Assembly (NCBI RefSeq): GCF_002157735.2
Contig: NZ_AP018689.1
Coordinates: 310,001 to 374,000 of the forward strand
Length of the DNA stretch: 64,000 nt
DNA from: Vibrio aphrogenes
GTDB lineage: Bacteria; Pseudomonadota; Gammaproteobacteria; Enterobacterales; Vibrionaceae
Reading direction: 5' to 3'
In this document: positions 8,897 to 19,213 of the stretch, piece after piece
Layout of the letters: each line of letters opens with the position of its first letter
Position numbering within the stretch: the first letter of the stretch is position 1
Notes under the pieces: generated by a model
What the model saw: only the letters and a program-made list of their open reading frames with translations
Databases searched by the model: none
Told to the model about the DNA's origin: nothing
Made by a program: the position numbers and the translations under genes

Positions 8897-10486
8897 ATGG
8901 TAAAGGTTGCCGTCCCTAAGTTTGGTATTGTTATTGCGCTAACGATTGGCTTGTTTGTGCTATCAACTGTGGCGGCCTTAATTCAACATGCCCCCACCTT
9001 GAATGTCGGCTGGATTGTCTCCGATCCGTATTTGCGTCACATAACGTTTTTTAGTTTTTATCAAGCCGCCTTTTCTATGCTGTTAAGCGTTGGGCTGGCC
9101 ATTCCGGTGGCTCATGCTTTATCTCGGCGTCATTTTTTTGGAAAATCCTTACTGCTTAAGCTTTTTGCTTCAACTCTGGTGTTACCGGTTTTGGTGGGGG
9201 TTTTTGGCTTAGTGGCTATTTTGGGCAATAGTGGGTTAATTGCTCAATTATTTCAATCGCTTGGTAGTCGATTGCCATTTTCTATTTATGGTCTTAATGG
9301 CATTTTGATTGCCCATGTCTTTTTTAATCTACCGTATGCGAGCCGTTTGTTATTGCATGCTTTAGATTCGATTCCAAATGAGCAACATAAACTGTGTGCC
9401 CATCTTGGAATGCAAGGTTGGGATAAGTTTCGCCAAGTTGAATGGCCACGAATGAAGCAACAGTTGCCGCATATTGCTGGTTTAGTCTTTATGCTGTGTT
9501 TTACCAGCTTTTCAACCGTGATGGTGTTGGGAGGCGGGCCTAAATCAACGACTATTGAACTGGCGATTTACCAAGCGATTAAATTTGATTTTGACTTACA
9601 AACTGGAGCGATTTTAGCCTTATGGCAAATGCTGCTATGCGGTAGTTTAAGTTTATTGTTGTTGAAGTTAACGCGAACCTTACCCGCTTCGAACTCGGCC
9701 CATCACCAAGGATATCGCTATTTTATTGATAGCCGAGCAGCCAAAGTTTGGGATGGATTTTGGATTATTGCCGCGATGTTTTTGGTATTGCCACCCTTGA
9801 TGATGGTGGTGATCCAAGGGCTGAATCCTCACTCTTTTGTTGTGTTGCAACAAGGTAAGTTCTGGCAAGCTTTCAGTGCATCACTGCAAATTGCGATGCT
9901 GGCAAGTACTTTGGCCTTGGTGTTCGGGGTTGCTATTTTATTGACCAGTCGAGCTTGGATATTAAAAGGTCAGCAACACCGAGCCAGTCAGATTGAATTA
10001 ATGGGCACCATTATTTTAGTCACCCCCGGGATTGTGATCAGTACCGGGCTATTTTTGTTGTTACGTGAACAAGTGGATGTATTTAGTTTGGCATTTTGGG
10101 TGGTGATTGCGATTAATAGCCTAATGGGGCTGCCGTATATTATTAAAACCTTGAATCAGCCTATGTTACAAACCGCACAGCAATATCACTACCTGTGTCA
10201 AAGCCTTGGTATGTCAGGCTGGAGTCGTTTTCGTTTAGTAGAGTGGCGGGCATTAAATAAGCCAATCGCTCATGCTTTTGCTATTTGCTTTATGTTTTCG
10301 ATGGGGGATTTAAGTGCGATTGCTTTATTTGGGAGCCAGTCTTTGACGACCTTGCCTTTGTATTTGTTTCAACTCTTAGGCAGCTATCAAATGGACGCCG
10401 CCGCGATGGTGGCATTGTGTCTGCTGATTTTTAGTGTGTTGTGTTTTACGTTAATTGAACGAGTTTTTAAACGTGGTAGCCAATAA
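8897..10486 (+). CDS. thiP: Thiamine ABC transporter permease
   Basis: A 529-residue inner-membrane protein with about 12 hydrophobic segments arranged as two fused permease halves. Each half carries an EAA loop, the site that contacts the ATPase: AHLGMQGWDKFRQVEWPRMK near residue 180 and SLGMSGWSRFRLVEWRALN near residue 440. This doubled, internally repeated layout is characteristic of ThiP (536 residues in E. coli). It shares TAATG with thiQ, so the stop and start overlap by one base, suggesting coupled translation. Confidence 0.95.
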   Translation: MVKVAVPKFGIVIALTIGLFVLSTVAALIQHAPTLNVGWIVSDPYLRHITFFSFYQAAFSMLLSVGLAIPVAHALSRRHFFGKSLLLKLFASTLVLPVLVGVFGLVAILGNSGLIAQLFQSLGSRLPFSIYGLNGILIAHVFFNLPYASRLLLHALDSIPNEQHKLCAHLGMQGWDKFRQVEWPRMKQQLPHIAGLVFMLCFTSFSTVMVLGGGPKSTTIELAIYQAIKFDFDLQTGAILALWQMLLCGSLSLLLLKLTRTLPASNSAHHQGYRYFIDSRAAKVWDGFWIIAAMFLVLPPLMMVVIQGLNPHSFVVLQQGKFWQAFSASLQIAMLASTLALVFGVAILLTSRAWILKGQQHRASQIELMGTIILVTPGIVISTGLFLLLREQVDVFSLAFWVVIAINSLMGLPYIIKTLNQPMLQTAQQYHYLCQSLGMSGWSRFRLVEWRALNKPIAHAFAICFMFSMGDLSAIALFGSQSLTTLPLYLFQLLGSYQMDAAAMVALCLLIFSVLCFTLIERVFKRGSQ

Positions 10487-11229
10487 TGAAACAACCCCTT
10501 AAGCCGCACTCTGTCGCGATTGCCTTACGACAAGTGCGCTATGAATACCAAAACGAAAGCTTTGAATTTGAACTGCAATTACCCACGGGCGCTATCATGG
10601 CCTTAATGGGGGCAAGTGGGTCTGGTAAATCGACACTACTCAGTTTGCTGGCAGGGTTTATAGAACCTCATTCAGGCTGCATCTTAATTAATGGGTATAA
10701 CGTGGTGGGAACCGCCCCTCATTTACGTCCGATTGCGATGCTATTTCAAGAACATAATTTATTTACCCATCTTACGGTTCGACAAAATATTGGCTTAGGG
10801 CTGCACCCGGGATTAAAACTGACATCACAGCAGCAACAACAAATACAAGAAGCGGCGCAGCAGGTTGGTATCGAGGATTTACTGGATAGGCTTCCTGAGC
10901 AATTGTCTGGTGGGCAAAAACAACGGGTTGCACTAGCGCGTTGTTTTGTTCAATCACACGCTATCTGGTTATTGGATGAGCCTTTTTCGGCCTTAGATCC
11001 TATTTTACGAGAAGAGATGCTGCAATTGGTGGCGAAGTTAGCCAAGCAGCGTCAAATCACAGTGTTGATGGTTACTCATCATGTGAGTGACGCTAAGATG
11101 ATCGCCACTCATTTTGCTTTTATGCAACAAGGGCAAGTTAGTGAAGTGGGAGAGATTGAACGTTTAAGTCTTAGTCACCATAACCAAGGATTCACCGCCT
11201 TTCTTACTGCCGGAGGGCTGGAAGCTTAA
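10486..11229 (+). CDS. thiQ: Thiamine ABC transporter ATP-binding protein
   Basis: A 247-residue ABC ATPase that powers ThiBP. Walker A is GASGSGKST (near residue 42), the ABC signature is LSGGQKQR (near 140), Walker B is IWLLDEPFSALD (near 160) and the switch histidine is in VTHHVSDA. The Q-loop is MLFQEHNLF. It is the third gene of the thiBPQ operon and overlaps thiP by one base. No strong terminator is visible in the 108 bases after it. Confidence 0.95.
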   Translation: MKQPLKPHSVAIALRQVRYEYQNESFEFELQLPTGAIMALMGASGSGKSTLLSLLAGFIEPHSGCILINGYNVVGTAPHLRPIAMLFQEHNLFTHLTVRQNIGLGLHPGLKLTSQQQQQIQEAAQQVGIEDLLDRLPEQLSGGQKQRVALARCFVQSHAIWLLDEPFSALDPILREEMLQLVAKLAKQRQITVLMVTHHVSDAKMIATHFAFMQQGQVSEVGEIERLSLSHHNQGFTAFLTAGGLEA

Positions 11230-11337
11230 ACAATGATTCTTTCTCGTTTGTCTGAGATCGGTTGCCTGTAAATACCATCCGGTGTGCAGACGCTGAACTG
11301 AGCGCAAATCAGAACACAAAACAGCGCCTGCCTGATA

Positions 11338-11979
11338 TTATTTTTGGGAGGCGAGTGAGCGTTTCGAGTCGATGTAATAGCATAATGCAGAATAAAACAT
11401 CATGACATAACCAAGGACTTCGGTGCCTTCTTCAGCAATATTTTTGACGGTACGAACAAAGTCATCACCTAAAATCCCTTCCCATAAACTGCCCATACCA
11501 AATAGGCGAGAAAAAACCAATAAAATCGCCAATCCGACCATCATTGAAGTGCTATTTTTATTTTGCACATGCTCACATAACCCTTGGATGGTTTTTTGTG
11601 GTTGTTTGGCCGCATAGCCAATAGCGCTAAGGGCAACAAGGAGTGCGGGAATAATCCAAAACCCATGATAGATAAGGTCAAAAAACGCATCTAATTCACG
11701 GATGAATAAGCACGCAAAAAAGCCAGTAACTAAAAGGTAGGCGTGACGAGTCTCGGGTTGGTGTTTGGCAATCAAAGCAAATAAGCAAGTGGCAATCAAT
11801 AACATGCTTTCTTGTAATAACTCGGTTAAGGAAAGTTCGCCTAAATGATTATCAAAATAAAAGATATCAATACGAATGCATAAAACAGGTAAAGCGACTA
11901 GCAGAGCTAAAATAAGGAAGCGTAGTATGGCACGCTTGATGATCGTGATGTTTTTATCGTTTTGCATTATGGGGACCAC
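11338..11979 (-). CDS. Uncharacterised multi-spanning membrane protein
   Basis: A 213-residue protein with about six hydrophobic segments (near residues 18-34, 55-70, 80-100, 108-128, 147-165 and 185-200) separated by short charged loops. I do not recognise a family. The loops contain the acidic pieces FIRELDAFFD and GDDFVRTVKNIAEEGTEVLGY; buried acidic residues could suggest an ion or small-molecule function but this is speculative. The first codon is GTG at 11979, with ATG 11967 as an alternative; neither has a strong ribosome binding site. It is a single gene, convergent with thiQ, with a CRP-like site just upstream. Confidence 0.7.
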   Translation of the reverse strand: MVPIMQNDKNITIIKRAILRFLILALLVALPVLCIRIDIFYFDNHLGELSLTELLQESMLLIATCLFALIAKHQPETRHAYLLVTGFFACLFIRELDAFFDLIYHGFWIIPALLVALSAIGYAAKQPQKTIQGLCEHVQNKNSTSMMVGLAILLVFSRLFGMGSLWEGILGDDFVRTVKNIAEEGTEVLGYVMMFYSALCYYIDSKRSLASQK

Positions 11980-12010
11980 TTGTGGTGAGCGGGTGCGGAA
12001 ACTGATGTTT

Positions 12011-12026
12011 TGTGACTCAGATCACG
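12011..12026. promoter_or_regulatory. CRP-like binding site upstream of the unknown membrane protein
   Basis: TGTGA (12011-12015), six bases, TCACG (12022-12026): nine of ten consensus CRP half-site bases with the correct spacing. Its centre is about 40 bases before the possible GTG 11979 start. The rest of 12027-12320 shows no gene. Confidence 0.55.
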
Positions 12027-12320
12027 CCACTCGGTTTAAACAAGCGGCTGATGGTAATGCGATCGCTTAAAGTTCTCTAATATCATTTTGGACTAAATTT
12101 ATATTTTTTAATTCTAACAAAACGATATTGTCTCAAATTAATAGGATATTAACGGGCTTTTCTCAGTAACCTCAGCTGCGAATCATTAGAAGTCACTCAA
12201 TACAGTGCTTAGGTATCTAACTTATTTAAAATCAAAGTAATAGGATAGATATTTTTATCACTTATATCTCAGCGAGGTAGACTTGTTATTGTGACACTCT
12301 TATCCTCGGTTGAGCTTAAG

Positions 12321-12350
12321 TAAAAAAACGGGCGTAAATTCGCCCGTTTT
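12321..12350 (-). terminator. Rho-independent terminator of the PhoH-family gene
   Basis: AACGGGCG (12327-12334) pairs with CGCCCGTT (12341-12348); on the minus strand the stem is followed by seven Ts. Confidence 0.85.
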
Positions 12351-12363
12351 AGAGGAAGACAGA

Positions 12364-13779
12364 TTATAAGTTTTCTTCTGCAAATTCGGCTAAACGGCTG
12401 CGAACCACGCCATTTAAGTGAATATTGGCGCTGCCTTCAAAGTTTTTAAAGCGTTCAACAATATAGGTTAAGCCTGAGGTGACAGGGGTGAGGTAGGTGG
12501 AATCGATTTGCGCTAAGTTCCCCGAACACACAATTTTGGTGCCTTCACCACAACGAGTAATGATGGTTTTAATTTGTGAGGCGGTGAGGTTTTGGCATTC
12601 ATCAAGCAACACAAAAGCATTTTGAATGGAACGACCGCGCATAAAGTTAATCGATTTAAATTGGATGTTGGCTTTATCGCAAATGTATTTTAAGGATCCT
12701 TCGGTGCAATGATCATTTTTATGCAAAGCTTCTAACGTATCAGTAATTGCCGCTAACCAAGGCATCATTTTTTCTTCTTCCGTACCGGGTAAGAATCCGA
12801 TGGCTTCACCGATATCTGGGGTATTACGGGTGACGATGATCTTATCGAACATCTTTTTCTCTATCGTCATTTCTAATGCGGCAGCCATGGCTAACATGGT
12901 TTTCCCACTCCCGGCGGCTCCGGTCAAAATGACCAAGTCGATGCTAGGGTCTAATAAGGCGTCCATTGCCATGCCTTGATAAATATTTTTGGGGTAGACA
13001 TCCCAAGCATGACGGTGCAGCAGTCGTTCTCGACTTAAATCACGAATTTTAGCGTTGGTTGGATGAAGCTCTTCAACTCTTCCTGCAAAATCCGTGTCTT
13101 GGTCAATTAAATATTGATTAATAAAGGTGGGCTCTAAGCCTTCACGATCCACTAAATGGAAGGTTTTACTGCCTGAGGTGTGGCTTTCTACTTGCTGGAA
13201 ATTATCCCAAAAACTGCCTTGATATTCGGTAAAGCCTTTGGTGAGGTATTGAACATCATCAATCAATTGGTCAGTACGGTAATCTTCGACAAATTTAACG
13301 CCTGCACCTTTTGCTCTCAAGCGCATGTTGATGTCTTTGGTGATCAGCACCACCTCACGAGGGGAGCGGCGATTTTGTAGTGACAACACACCATTTAAAA
13401 TTCGGTTATCACCGGCTTTATCGGCAAAGGCTTTGTCGGTTTCTTGTACATCATAATCGGCAAGAATAGAAAGGGTACCTGAGGTTTGGTGTTCGTAACC
13501 AAAAGGGATGCCTTGGGAGATTTCTTCGGGAGTGGCATCGTGAAAAATCGCTTCTAGAGCTCGGATAGCGACTCGGGCATCACGTGCGACATCGCGTTTG
13601 CTGTCTTTGATGCGGTCGAGTTCTTCTAAAACTGTCATGGGAATGACAACGTCGTGTTCTTGAAAGGAATAAATAGCGTGCGGTTCGTGCAGTAGGATAT
13701 TGGTGTCTAAGACAAAAATCTTGCGAGACAGTTTGTCTTGTGAGGTACGGCTGGTTAGCGTTTTTTCATTCGCGCCCAT
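12364..13779 (-). CDS. PIN-PhoH family ATPase/RNase
   Basis: A 471-residue protein with two domains: an N-terminal PIN nuclease domain (FVLDTNILLHEP near residue 25 carries the first metal-binding Asp; a later VLITKDINMRLRAKG carries another) and a C-terminal PhoH ATPase domain with Walker A GAAGSGKT near residue 255 and the Walker B-like FVLLDECQN. Related PhoH2-type proteins act as ATP-dependent RNases or helicases; here this is inferred. ATG 13779 is preceded by AAGGAGA, so I prefer it to the upstream in-frame ATG at 13815. It is a single gene with its own terminator. Confidence 0.92.
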   Translation of the reverse strand: MGANEKTLTSRTSQDKLSRKIFVLDTNILLHEPHAIYSFQEHDVVIPMTVLEELDRIKDSKRDVARDARVAIRALEAIFHDATPEEISQGIPFGYEHQTSGTLSILADYDVQETDKAFADKAGDNRILNGVLSLQNRRSPREVVLITKDINMRLRAKGAGVKFVEDYRTDQLIDDVQYLTKGFTEYQGSFWDNFQQVESHTSGSKTFHLVDREGLEPTFINQYLIDQDTDFAGRVEELHPTNAKIRDLSRERLLHRHAWDVYPKNIYQGMAMDALLDPSIDLVILTGAAGSGKTMLAMAAALEMTIEKKMFDKIIVTRNTPDIGEAIGFLPGTEEEKMMPWLAAITDTLEALHKNDHCTEGSLKYICDKANIQFKSINFMRGRSIQNAFVLLDECQNLTASQIKTIITRCGEGTKIVCSGNLAQIDSTYLTPVTSGLTYIVERFKNFEGSANIHLNGVVRSRLAEFAEENL

Positions 13780-14309
13780 AGCATCTCCTTTTTCCGCGTT
13801 GCGGAAGGCTAGCAATGTTTGATTGCCAGAGGTCGCTGCTGATCTACCTCTAATGTGAGAGGTATGAGAGGAACATCCTATTCCTCTTTGCTATCGAGTG
13901 TGTCGGTAGCGTGCAGCTACATAACGATCAAACCCTAAGTGATTAAGCACTGACATTCGAATAAGGTCGAACCCGTTTGTTCAGTACTTATCATGAGTAT
14001 ATGAAAGATTGTGACTTTCATCCTTACCATACCTCTCAAATATTGACACTTTTATGGCAGTTGAAAAATTAAGTTTAATTCAGGGTGATATATCAGGTCT
14101 CATCAAGTAAGATGTGCCACTTTTTATTTCTCTGAAAGACTCTTCTTTTTATTGGGCGTAAGGCTTGGTTGATGGCAAAAAGTTTTGCTTACAACGTCAA
14201 TATCAAGGGACGACAGAGGGTGGTTTAGCGTGAAGTTTTGTGAGAAAAAATCATGAAAAACCACTAAAATAGATTTCAATACAGTCAGATTCATAAGGTA
14301 GTCGATTAC
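13780..14309. other. 530-base intergenic region without a recognisable gene
   Basis: The divergent space between the PhoH-family gene and rapA. I see only small inverted repeats: AGAGGAA/TTCCTCT (13867-13887) and ATGAAAG/CTTTCAT (about 14000-14020). No open frame has a ribosome binding site plus protein-like composition. A small RNA cannot be excluded. Confidence 0.5.
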
Positions 14310-17234
14310 ATGGCATTTGCGTTAGGTCAGCGTTGGATTAGTGATACAGAAAGTGATTTAGGACTGGGTACGGTAGTGGGGCTGGATGCTCGTACCGTGA
14401 CCTTGATGTTTGCGGCATCGGAAGAAAACCGCTTATATGCACGCAATGATGCGCCGATCACTCGGGTAATATTTAACGTTGGGGATGTGATTGAGAGTCA
14501 AGAAGGTTGGACGCTCAAAGTGGAACACGTCGACGTGCAAGAGAATGTATTGACTTATATTGGTACTCGTCAAGATACACAGCAAAGTGACGTCGCATTG
14601 CGTGAAATTTTCCTTAATCATCAAATTCGTTTTAATAAACCGCAAGATAAATTGTTCGCCGGTCAAATTGATCGCATGGATAATTTTGTGTTGCGCTATA
14701 ACGCATTAACCAACCAATACCAACAGCACAAAAGCCCAATGCGTGGTTTATGTGGCATGCGTGCCGGCTTGATCCCTCATCAATTGTATATTGCTCATGA
14801 AGTGGGTCGTCGCCATGCACCACGTGTTTTATTGGCTGATGAAGTGGGATTAGGTAAGACCATTGAAGCTGGCATGATCATTCATCAACAAGTGCTAACA
14901 GGCCGTGCTGAGCGTATTTTGATTGTGGTGCCAGAAACGCTGCAACACCAATGGTTGGTGGAAATGATGCGTCGCTTTAATCTGCATTTTTCAGTATTTG
15001 ATGAAGAACGTTGCTTAGAAGCCAAGGCCGATGCTCTTAACCCATTTGATACGCAGCAATACGTTTTATGTTCATTGGATTTCTTAAAGAAACATGAAAA
15101 ACGTTACCATCAAGCGGTGGCCGCGGATTGGGATTTATTGGTAGTGGATGAAGCGCACCATTTAGAGTGGAGCGTCGATGCACCAAGCCGTGAATATCAA
15201 ATGATCGAAGGCTTAGCCGCGAAAATTGCTGGGGTCTTATTATTGACCGCCACTCCAGAACAATTAGGCCATGAAAGCCATTTTGCTCGTTTACGTTTAC
15301 TCGATTCAGATCGTTTCTTTGATTATCAAACCTTTGTCAAAGAAGAACAACAGTATGCGCCAGTGGCCGAAGCGGTCGCGAGTTTGGAGTCAGGTAAGCC
15401 ATTAACCAATGATGAGAAGAACAGCATTACTGAACTGCTTTCTGAGCAAGATGCAGAGCCATTATTCCGAATTTTAGATGGTTGTAGCTCGCAAGCGGAA
15501 TTTGACCTTGAACAGAAAACACTCGCCCGCCAAGAGTTGATTGATAACTTAATGGATCGCCATGGGACGGGACGTATTTTGTTCCGTAATACTCGTGCGG
15601 CTATTCAAGGATTCCCGCAACGCCATGTTCATTTACTCGACATGCCGATGCCAGAACAATATAGCCGTGCCATGCGCGTATCTAAAATGATGGATGGTGA
15701 TCTTCCTGAACAAGCTCAAGCCTTGAAAAATTTATACCCAGAAGAGATCTTGCAAGATCTTGAGGGCGATAAATCCTCATGGTGGAACTTTGATCCTCGT
15801 GTGAGCTGGTTGATCGAAAAAGTCTTGGCAAAACGTGCTGAGAAAATCTTAGTGATCGCATCGCGTGCCACTACGGCATTGCAATTAGAGCAAGCCTTGC
15901 GTGAACGTGAAGGGATCCGTGCGACGGTTTTCCATGAAGGCATGTCGATTTTAGAACGTGATAAAGCGGCGGCCTATTTCGCTCAGGAAGAAGGTGGTGC
16001 ACAAGTGCTAATTTGTTCGGAAATCGGCTCAGAAGGTCGTAATTTCCAGTTTGCTAATCAGCTCGTGATGTTTGATTTACCGTTTAACCCGGATTTACTT
16101 GAGCAGCGTATTGGTCGTTTAGATCGTATCGGTCAAAGCCGTGATATCGATATTTTTGTACCGTATTTACAAGACTCTGCGCAAGCCACGTTAGCTCATT
16201 GGTATCACCATGGTTTGAATGCGTTTGCGGAAACCTGCCCAACCGGACGCTCGGTTTACGATCAATATTCAGCGGAGTTGATCACCATGCTAGCCAATGA
16301 TGATCACTCTCAGCTAGAGCAATTGGTCGAACATTCGGCCGCGCTGAATAAACAACTTAAATCCAAATTGGAACAAGGCCGTGATCGACTGTTAGAAATT
16401 CATTCTAATGGTGGTGAAAAGGCGCAGAAAATTACCGAAACCATTGCCAATGGTGACAACGATACGAATTTGGTGACGTTTGCGCTTGGCCTATTTGACA
16501 CCATCGGCTTGAATCAAGATGACAAAGGTGAAAATGCGTTAGTGGTTACGCCGTCAGAGCACATGATGGTGCCAAGTTATCCTGGTTTGCCGTATGAAGG
16601 AGCTACCATCACCTTTGATCGTGACACTGCTTTGTCGCGTGAAGATATGCACTTTATGAGTTGGGAGCACCCGATGATCCAAGGGGGCATCGATTTATTG
16701 CTCAGTGAGAATGTCGGCACCAACGCCGTCTCATTATTGAAAAATAAAGCCTTACCCGTCGGTACGATGTTCTTGGAGTTAGTGTATTTAGTCGATGCAC
16801 AAGCGCCAAAACGCAGTGGTATCAACCAATTTTTACCGAAAACGCCGATCCGTTTATTGTTGGATGGCAAAGGTAATGAACTGTCGGAACAAGTTCCATT
16901 TGATACCTTTAACCGCCAGTTAAGTCCGATTAACCGACACATGGCAAGTAAAGTCGCCAGCTCGGTACAAGATCAGATCCATGGCTTAATTGAGAAAGCA
17001 GAGCAAGCGGTATTGCCAAAATTGGATGAGGTTCGCCAAACCGCCAAGCTGGAAATGCAGCAAAAACTTAATCTCGAACTGGAACGTTTACTGGCTTTAA
17101 AAGCGGTCAATCCAAACATTCGTGATGAAGAAATTGTGGCGATTGAATCACAAATCGAAACCTTGTCTGGTTACATTGAGACCGCGCAATTGCAACTCGA
17201 TTCATTGCGTTTGATTGTGGTAGCGCATCAGTAA
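14310..17234 (+). CDS. rapA: RNA polymerase-associated ATPase RapA
   Basis: A 974-residue Swi2/Snf2-family ATPase (E. coli RapA has 968) that binds RNA polymerase and promotes its recycling. Order of features: N-terminal Tudor-like region; Walker [14 protein letters not shown] near residue 175; VDEAHHLEW near residue 280; helicase C motifs with [14 protein letters not shown] and [12 protein letters not shown] near residues 570-610; then a long RapA-specific C-terminal region ending in a coiled-coil-like stretch. The gene is followed by rluA, a common neighbour. Confidence 0.97.
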   Translation: MAFALGQRWISDTESDLGLGTVVGLDARTVTLMFAASEENRLYARNDAPITRVIFNVGDVIESQEGWTLKVEHVDVQENVLTYIGTRQDTQQSDVALREIFLNHQIRFNKPQDKLFAGQIDRMDNFVLRYNALTNQYQQHKSPMRGLCGMRAGLIPHQLYIAHEVGRRHAPRVLLADEVGLGKTIEAGMIIHQQVLTGRAERILIVVPETLQHQWLVEMMRRFNLHFSVFDEERCLEAKADALNPFDTQQYVLCSLDFLKKHEKRYHQAVAADWDLLVVDEAHHLEWSVDAPSREYQMIEGLAAKIAGVLLLTATPEQLGHESHFARLRLLDSDRFFDYQTFVKEEQQYAPVAEAVASLESGKPLTNDEKNSITELLSEQDAEPLFRILDGCSSQAEFDLEQKTLARQELIDNLMDRHGTGRILFRNTRAAIQGFPQRHVHLLDMPMPEQYSRAMRVSKMMDGDLPEQAQALKNLYPEEILQDLEGDKSSWWNFDPRVSWLIEKVLAKRAEKILVIASRATTALQLEQALREREGIRATVFHEGMSILERDKAAAYFAQEEGGAQVLICSEIGSEGRNFQFANQLVMFDLPFNPDLLEQRIGRLDRIGQSRDIDIFVPYLQDSAQATLAHWYHHGLNAFAETCPTGRSVYDQYSAELITMLANDDHSQLEQLVEHSAALNKQLKSKLEQGRDRLLEIHSNGGEKAQKITETIANGDNDTNLVTFALGLFDTIGLNQDDKGENALVVTPSEHMMVPSYPGLPYEGATITFDRDTALSREDMHFMSWEHPMIQGGIDLLLSENVGTNAVSLLKNKALPVGTMFLELVYLVDAQAPKRSGINQFLPKTPIRLLLDGKGNELSEQVPFDTFNRQLSPINRHMASKVASSVQDQIHGLIEKAEQAVLPKLDEVRQTAKLEMQQKLNLELERLLALKAVNPNIRDEEIVAIESQIETLSGYIETAQLQLDSLRLIVVAHQ

Positions 17235-17239
17235 AAAAC

Positions 17240-17400
17240 CAGTCCCTAGTTCCTAGTTTTTAGTTCCTAGAGGGTAACTTCTAGGAACTGGGGTGATTTG
17301 TACATATTTTATTTGTTAGTTTTCCACCCTAAATATTATCCCTTGAACTATTTTTTTAGGGAGAGAATCCTAGGGACTAGGAACTCCAAACTAGGAACCG
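17240..17400. repeat. CTAG-rich short repeats in opposite orientations, rapA-rluA spacer
   Basis: On the left are CCCTAGTTCCTAG and TTAGTTCCTAG (17243-17270), followed by CTAGGAACT at 17281. On the right are CTAGGGACTAGGAACT and CTAGGAACC (about 17370-17399), i.e. the same 7-10 base units mostly in reverse complement. They flank an AT-rich core of about 80 bases. The right arm ends just before the rluA start. Confidence 0.75.
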
Positions 17401-17405
17401 TCTTA

Positions 17406-18143
17406 ATGGCCCTACTTGAATACCTCCCCCCAACTGAGCCTTGGATTGATATTGTTTACCAAGATGAACATATTTTAGTAGCGAATAAACCCGCAGGATT
17501 ACTCTCTGTACCGGGGCGATTGGCTGAACATTATGACAGTATGTGGAGCCGTTTGCGTGAGGCTTACCCTGAGATTGAAGTGGTACATCGCTTGGATATG
17601 GCGACCTCAGGCTTGATGTTATTTGCTCTAACGAAAGAGGCAGAGCGTCACATCAAAAAGCAATTTCAGTACCGCTTAACGCATAAGATCTATTACGCTC
17701 GGGTGTGGGGAAATGTGGAGCAAGATCAAGGGGAAATCGACCTACCTTTGATTTGTGATTGGCCAAATCGCCCTCGGCAGAAAGTGTGTCATCAAGATGG
17801 CAAACCGTCTTTAACCCGTTATCAAGTGGTGGCTCGTGAAGGCCAAACGACAGTTGTGCGGTTATTACCGATTACGGGGCGTTCCCACCAATTACGTGTT
17901 CACATGTTGGCCTTAGGTCATCCGATTGTTGGGGATGAGTTTTATGCTACTCCTGACGCTTTAGCATATTCTCAGCGATTACAGTTGCATTCAGCGGAGT
18001 TGAGCTTTTATCATCCGAGCAATAATCAATTATCGACCTCATTTGTGGCCTGTGATTTTTATCCCACAGTAACTGCACAGATCTTGCAACATTTTGACCC
18101 TGAGGTTGAATTACCTGATTATAAAACTTTGATCTCATCATAA
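17406..18143 (+). CDS. rluA: RluA, dual-specificity 23S rRNA/tRNA pseudouridine synthase
   Basis: A 245-residue member of the RluA family, which in E. coli makes pseudouridine at position 746 of 23S rRNA and 32 of several tRNAs. The catalytic motif HRLDMATSGLMLFAL carries the Asp, and KPAGLLSVPG precedes it. GRSHQLRVHM-like sequence (TGRSHQLRVHMLALGHPI) matches motif III. I use ATG 17406; the frame extends further upstream but only through the repeat region. The exact target sites are inferred from homology. Confidence 0.92.
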   Translation: MALLEYLPPTEPWIDIVYQDEHILVANKPAGLLSVPGRLAEHYDSMWSRLREAYPEIEVVHRLDMATSGLMLFALTKEAERHIKKQFQYRLTHKIYYARVWGNVEQDQGEIDLPLICDWPNRPRQKVCHQDGKPSLTRYQVVAREGQTTVVRLLPITGRSHQLRVHMLALGHPIVGDEFYATPDALAYSQRLQLHSAELSFYHPSNNQLSTSFVACDFYPTVTAQILQHFDPEVELPDYKTLISS

Positions 18144-18177
18144 AACCAAGCTTGTTGGTTATGGAAAAGGATTTCTT

Positions 18178-19194
18178 ATGTCAACCTCATCTCAATTTGT
18201 AGCTCCTGCCCCAATTCATCCTAAACCTTTAACCAGTAAATTGACCGTGGTTTTTCTCGATCATGCCACGATTCCTGAGCACATCGTATTACCGAACCTA
18301 ACGTTTGAGCACCAATGGCAACAATATGATTTTACCTCACCGGAACAGGTTGTTGAGCGCATTGCTGGGGCCGATATTGTGATTACAAATAAGGTGTCAT
18401 TGACGGCGGAGCTATTAGCTCAAGCGCCCAATCTCAAATTGATCGCAGTCTCTGCTACTGGCACTAATAATGTCGATCTTGATTATTGTCGAGAACATAA
18501 AATTGCCGTAACTAATGTGCAAGGTTATGCCACTCGCTCAGTGCCAGAACATGTATTGGCGATGATGTTTGCCTTGAAGCGTAACTTGGTTGGTTATCAT
18601 CAAGATATCGCCGCAGGTGTGTGGCAAAAAGACAAACAGTTTTGTTTCTTTACTCATCCAATTACCGATATTGCAGGATCAACCATAGGGATTATTGGCA
18701 GTGGCAGCCTTGGACAAGCTGTGGCAGTGTTAGCTAAAGCATTAGGGATGAAGGTAGTCTTTGCAGAGCGTAAAGGGGTTTCTCCTTGCCGCCTTGGTTA
18801 TATGGAGTTTCAGCGGGTGATTGAAAGTGCGGATGTTTTGACACTACATTGTCCTTTAACGCCACAAACCAAAAACTTGATTGCTGAGCCGGAGTTAAGC
18901 GCAATGAAATCCAGCGCTATTGTGATTAATGTTGGACGAGGTGGCTTAGTCAATGAAGCTGATTTGGTGGCAGCACTCAAAGCCAAGCAAATTGCAGGGG
19001 CGGGGTGTGATGTGTTTACTCAAGAGCCGGCTGATGAGTCAAATCCTTTACTCGCCAATCAGGATTTACCTAATTTATTGTTAACGCCTCATGTGGCATG
19101 GGGAAGCGATTCTTCAATTCAAGCCTTGTGCCATATTCTGATGGATAATATTGAGAAGTTTCAACAAGGTATTGAACAAAATCGTGTGGTTTAG
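18178..19194 (+). CDS. D-2-hydroxyacid dehydrogenase (NAD-binding)
   Basis: A 338-residue member of the D-isomer 2-hydroxyacid dehydrogenase family. The dinucleotide-binding motif is GIIGSGSLGQA near residue 165. The catalytic triad is visible: Arg in INVGRGGLV, Glu in FTQEPAD and His in TPHVAWGS. The glycerate/hydroxypyruvate reductase branch is the closest by eye, but the true substrate cannot be told from sequence. An N-terminal extension of about 20 residues precedes the fold. It starts 34 bases after rluA and is probably co-transcribed. Confidence 0.88.
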   Translation: MSTSSQFVAPAPIHPKPLTSKLTVVFLDHATIPEHIVLPNLTFEHQWQQYDFTSPEQVVERIAGADIVITNKVSLTAELLAQAPNLKLIAVSATGTNNVDLDYCREHKIAVTNVQGYATRSVPEHVLAMMFALKRNLVGYHQDIAAGVWQKDKQFCFFTHPITDIAGSTIGIIGSGSLGQAVAVLAKALGMKVVFAERKGVSPCRLGYMEFQRVIESADVLTLHCPLTPQTKNLIAEPELSAMKSSAIVINVGRGGLVNEADLVAALKAKQIAGAGCDVFTQEPADESNPLLANQDLPNLLLTPHVAWGSDSSIQALCHILMDNIEKFQQGIEQNRVV

Positions 19195-19213
19195 GGCCGG
19201 TTAGGTTTGTCCA

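Noticed and set aside
13780..14309. Small RNA or hidden gene in the PhoH-rapA spacer
   Set aside because: Only two short hairpins and no promoter-terminator pair could be seen by eye.
17240..17400. Insertion sequence at the rapA-rluA spacer
   Set aside because: No transposase frame and the core is only about 80 bases; at most a small repeat element.
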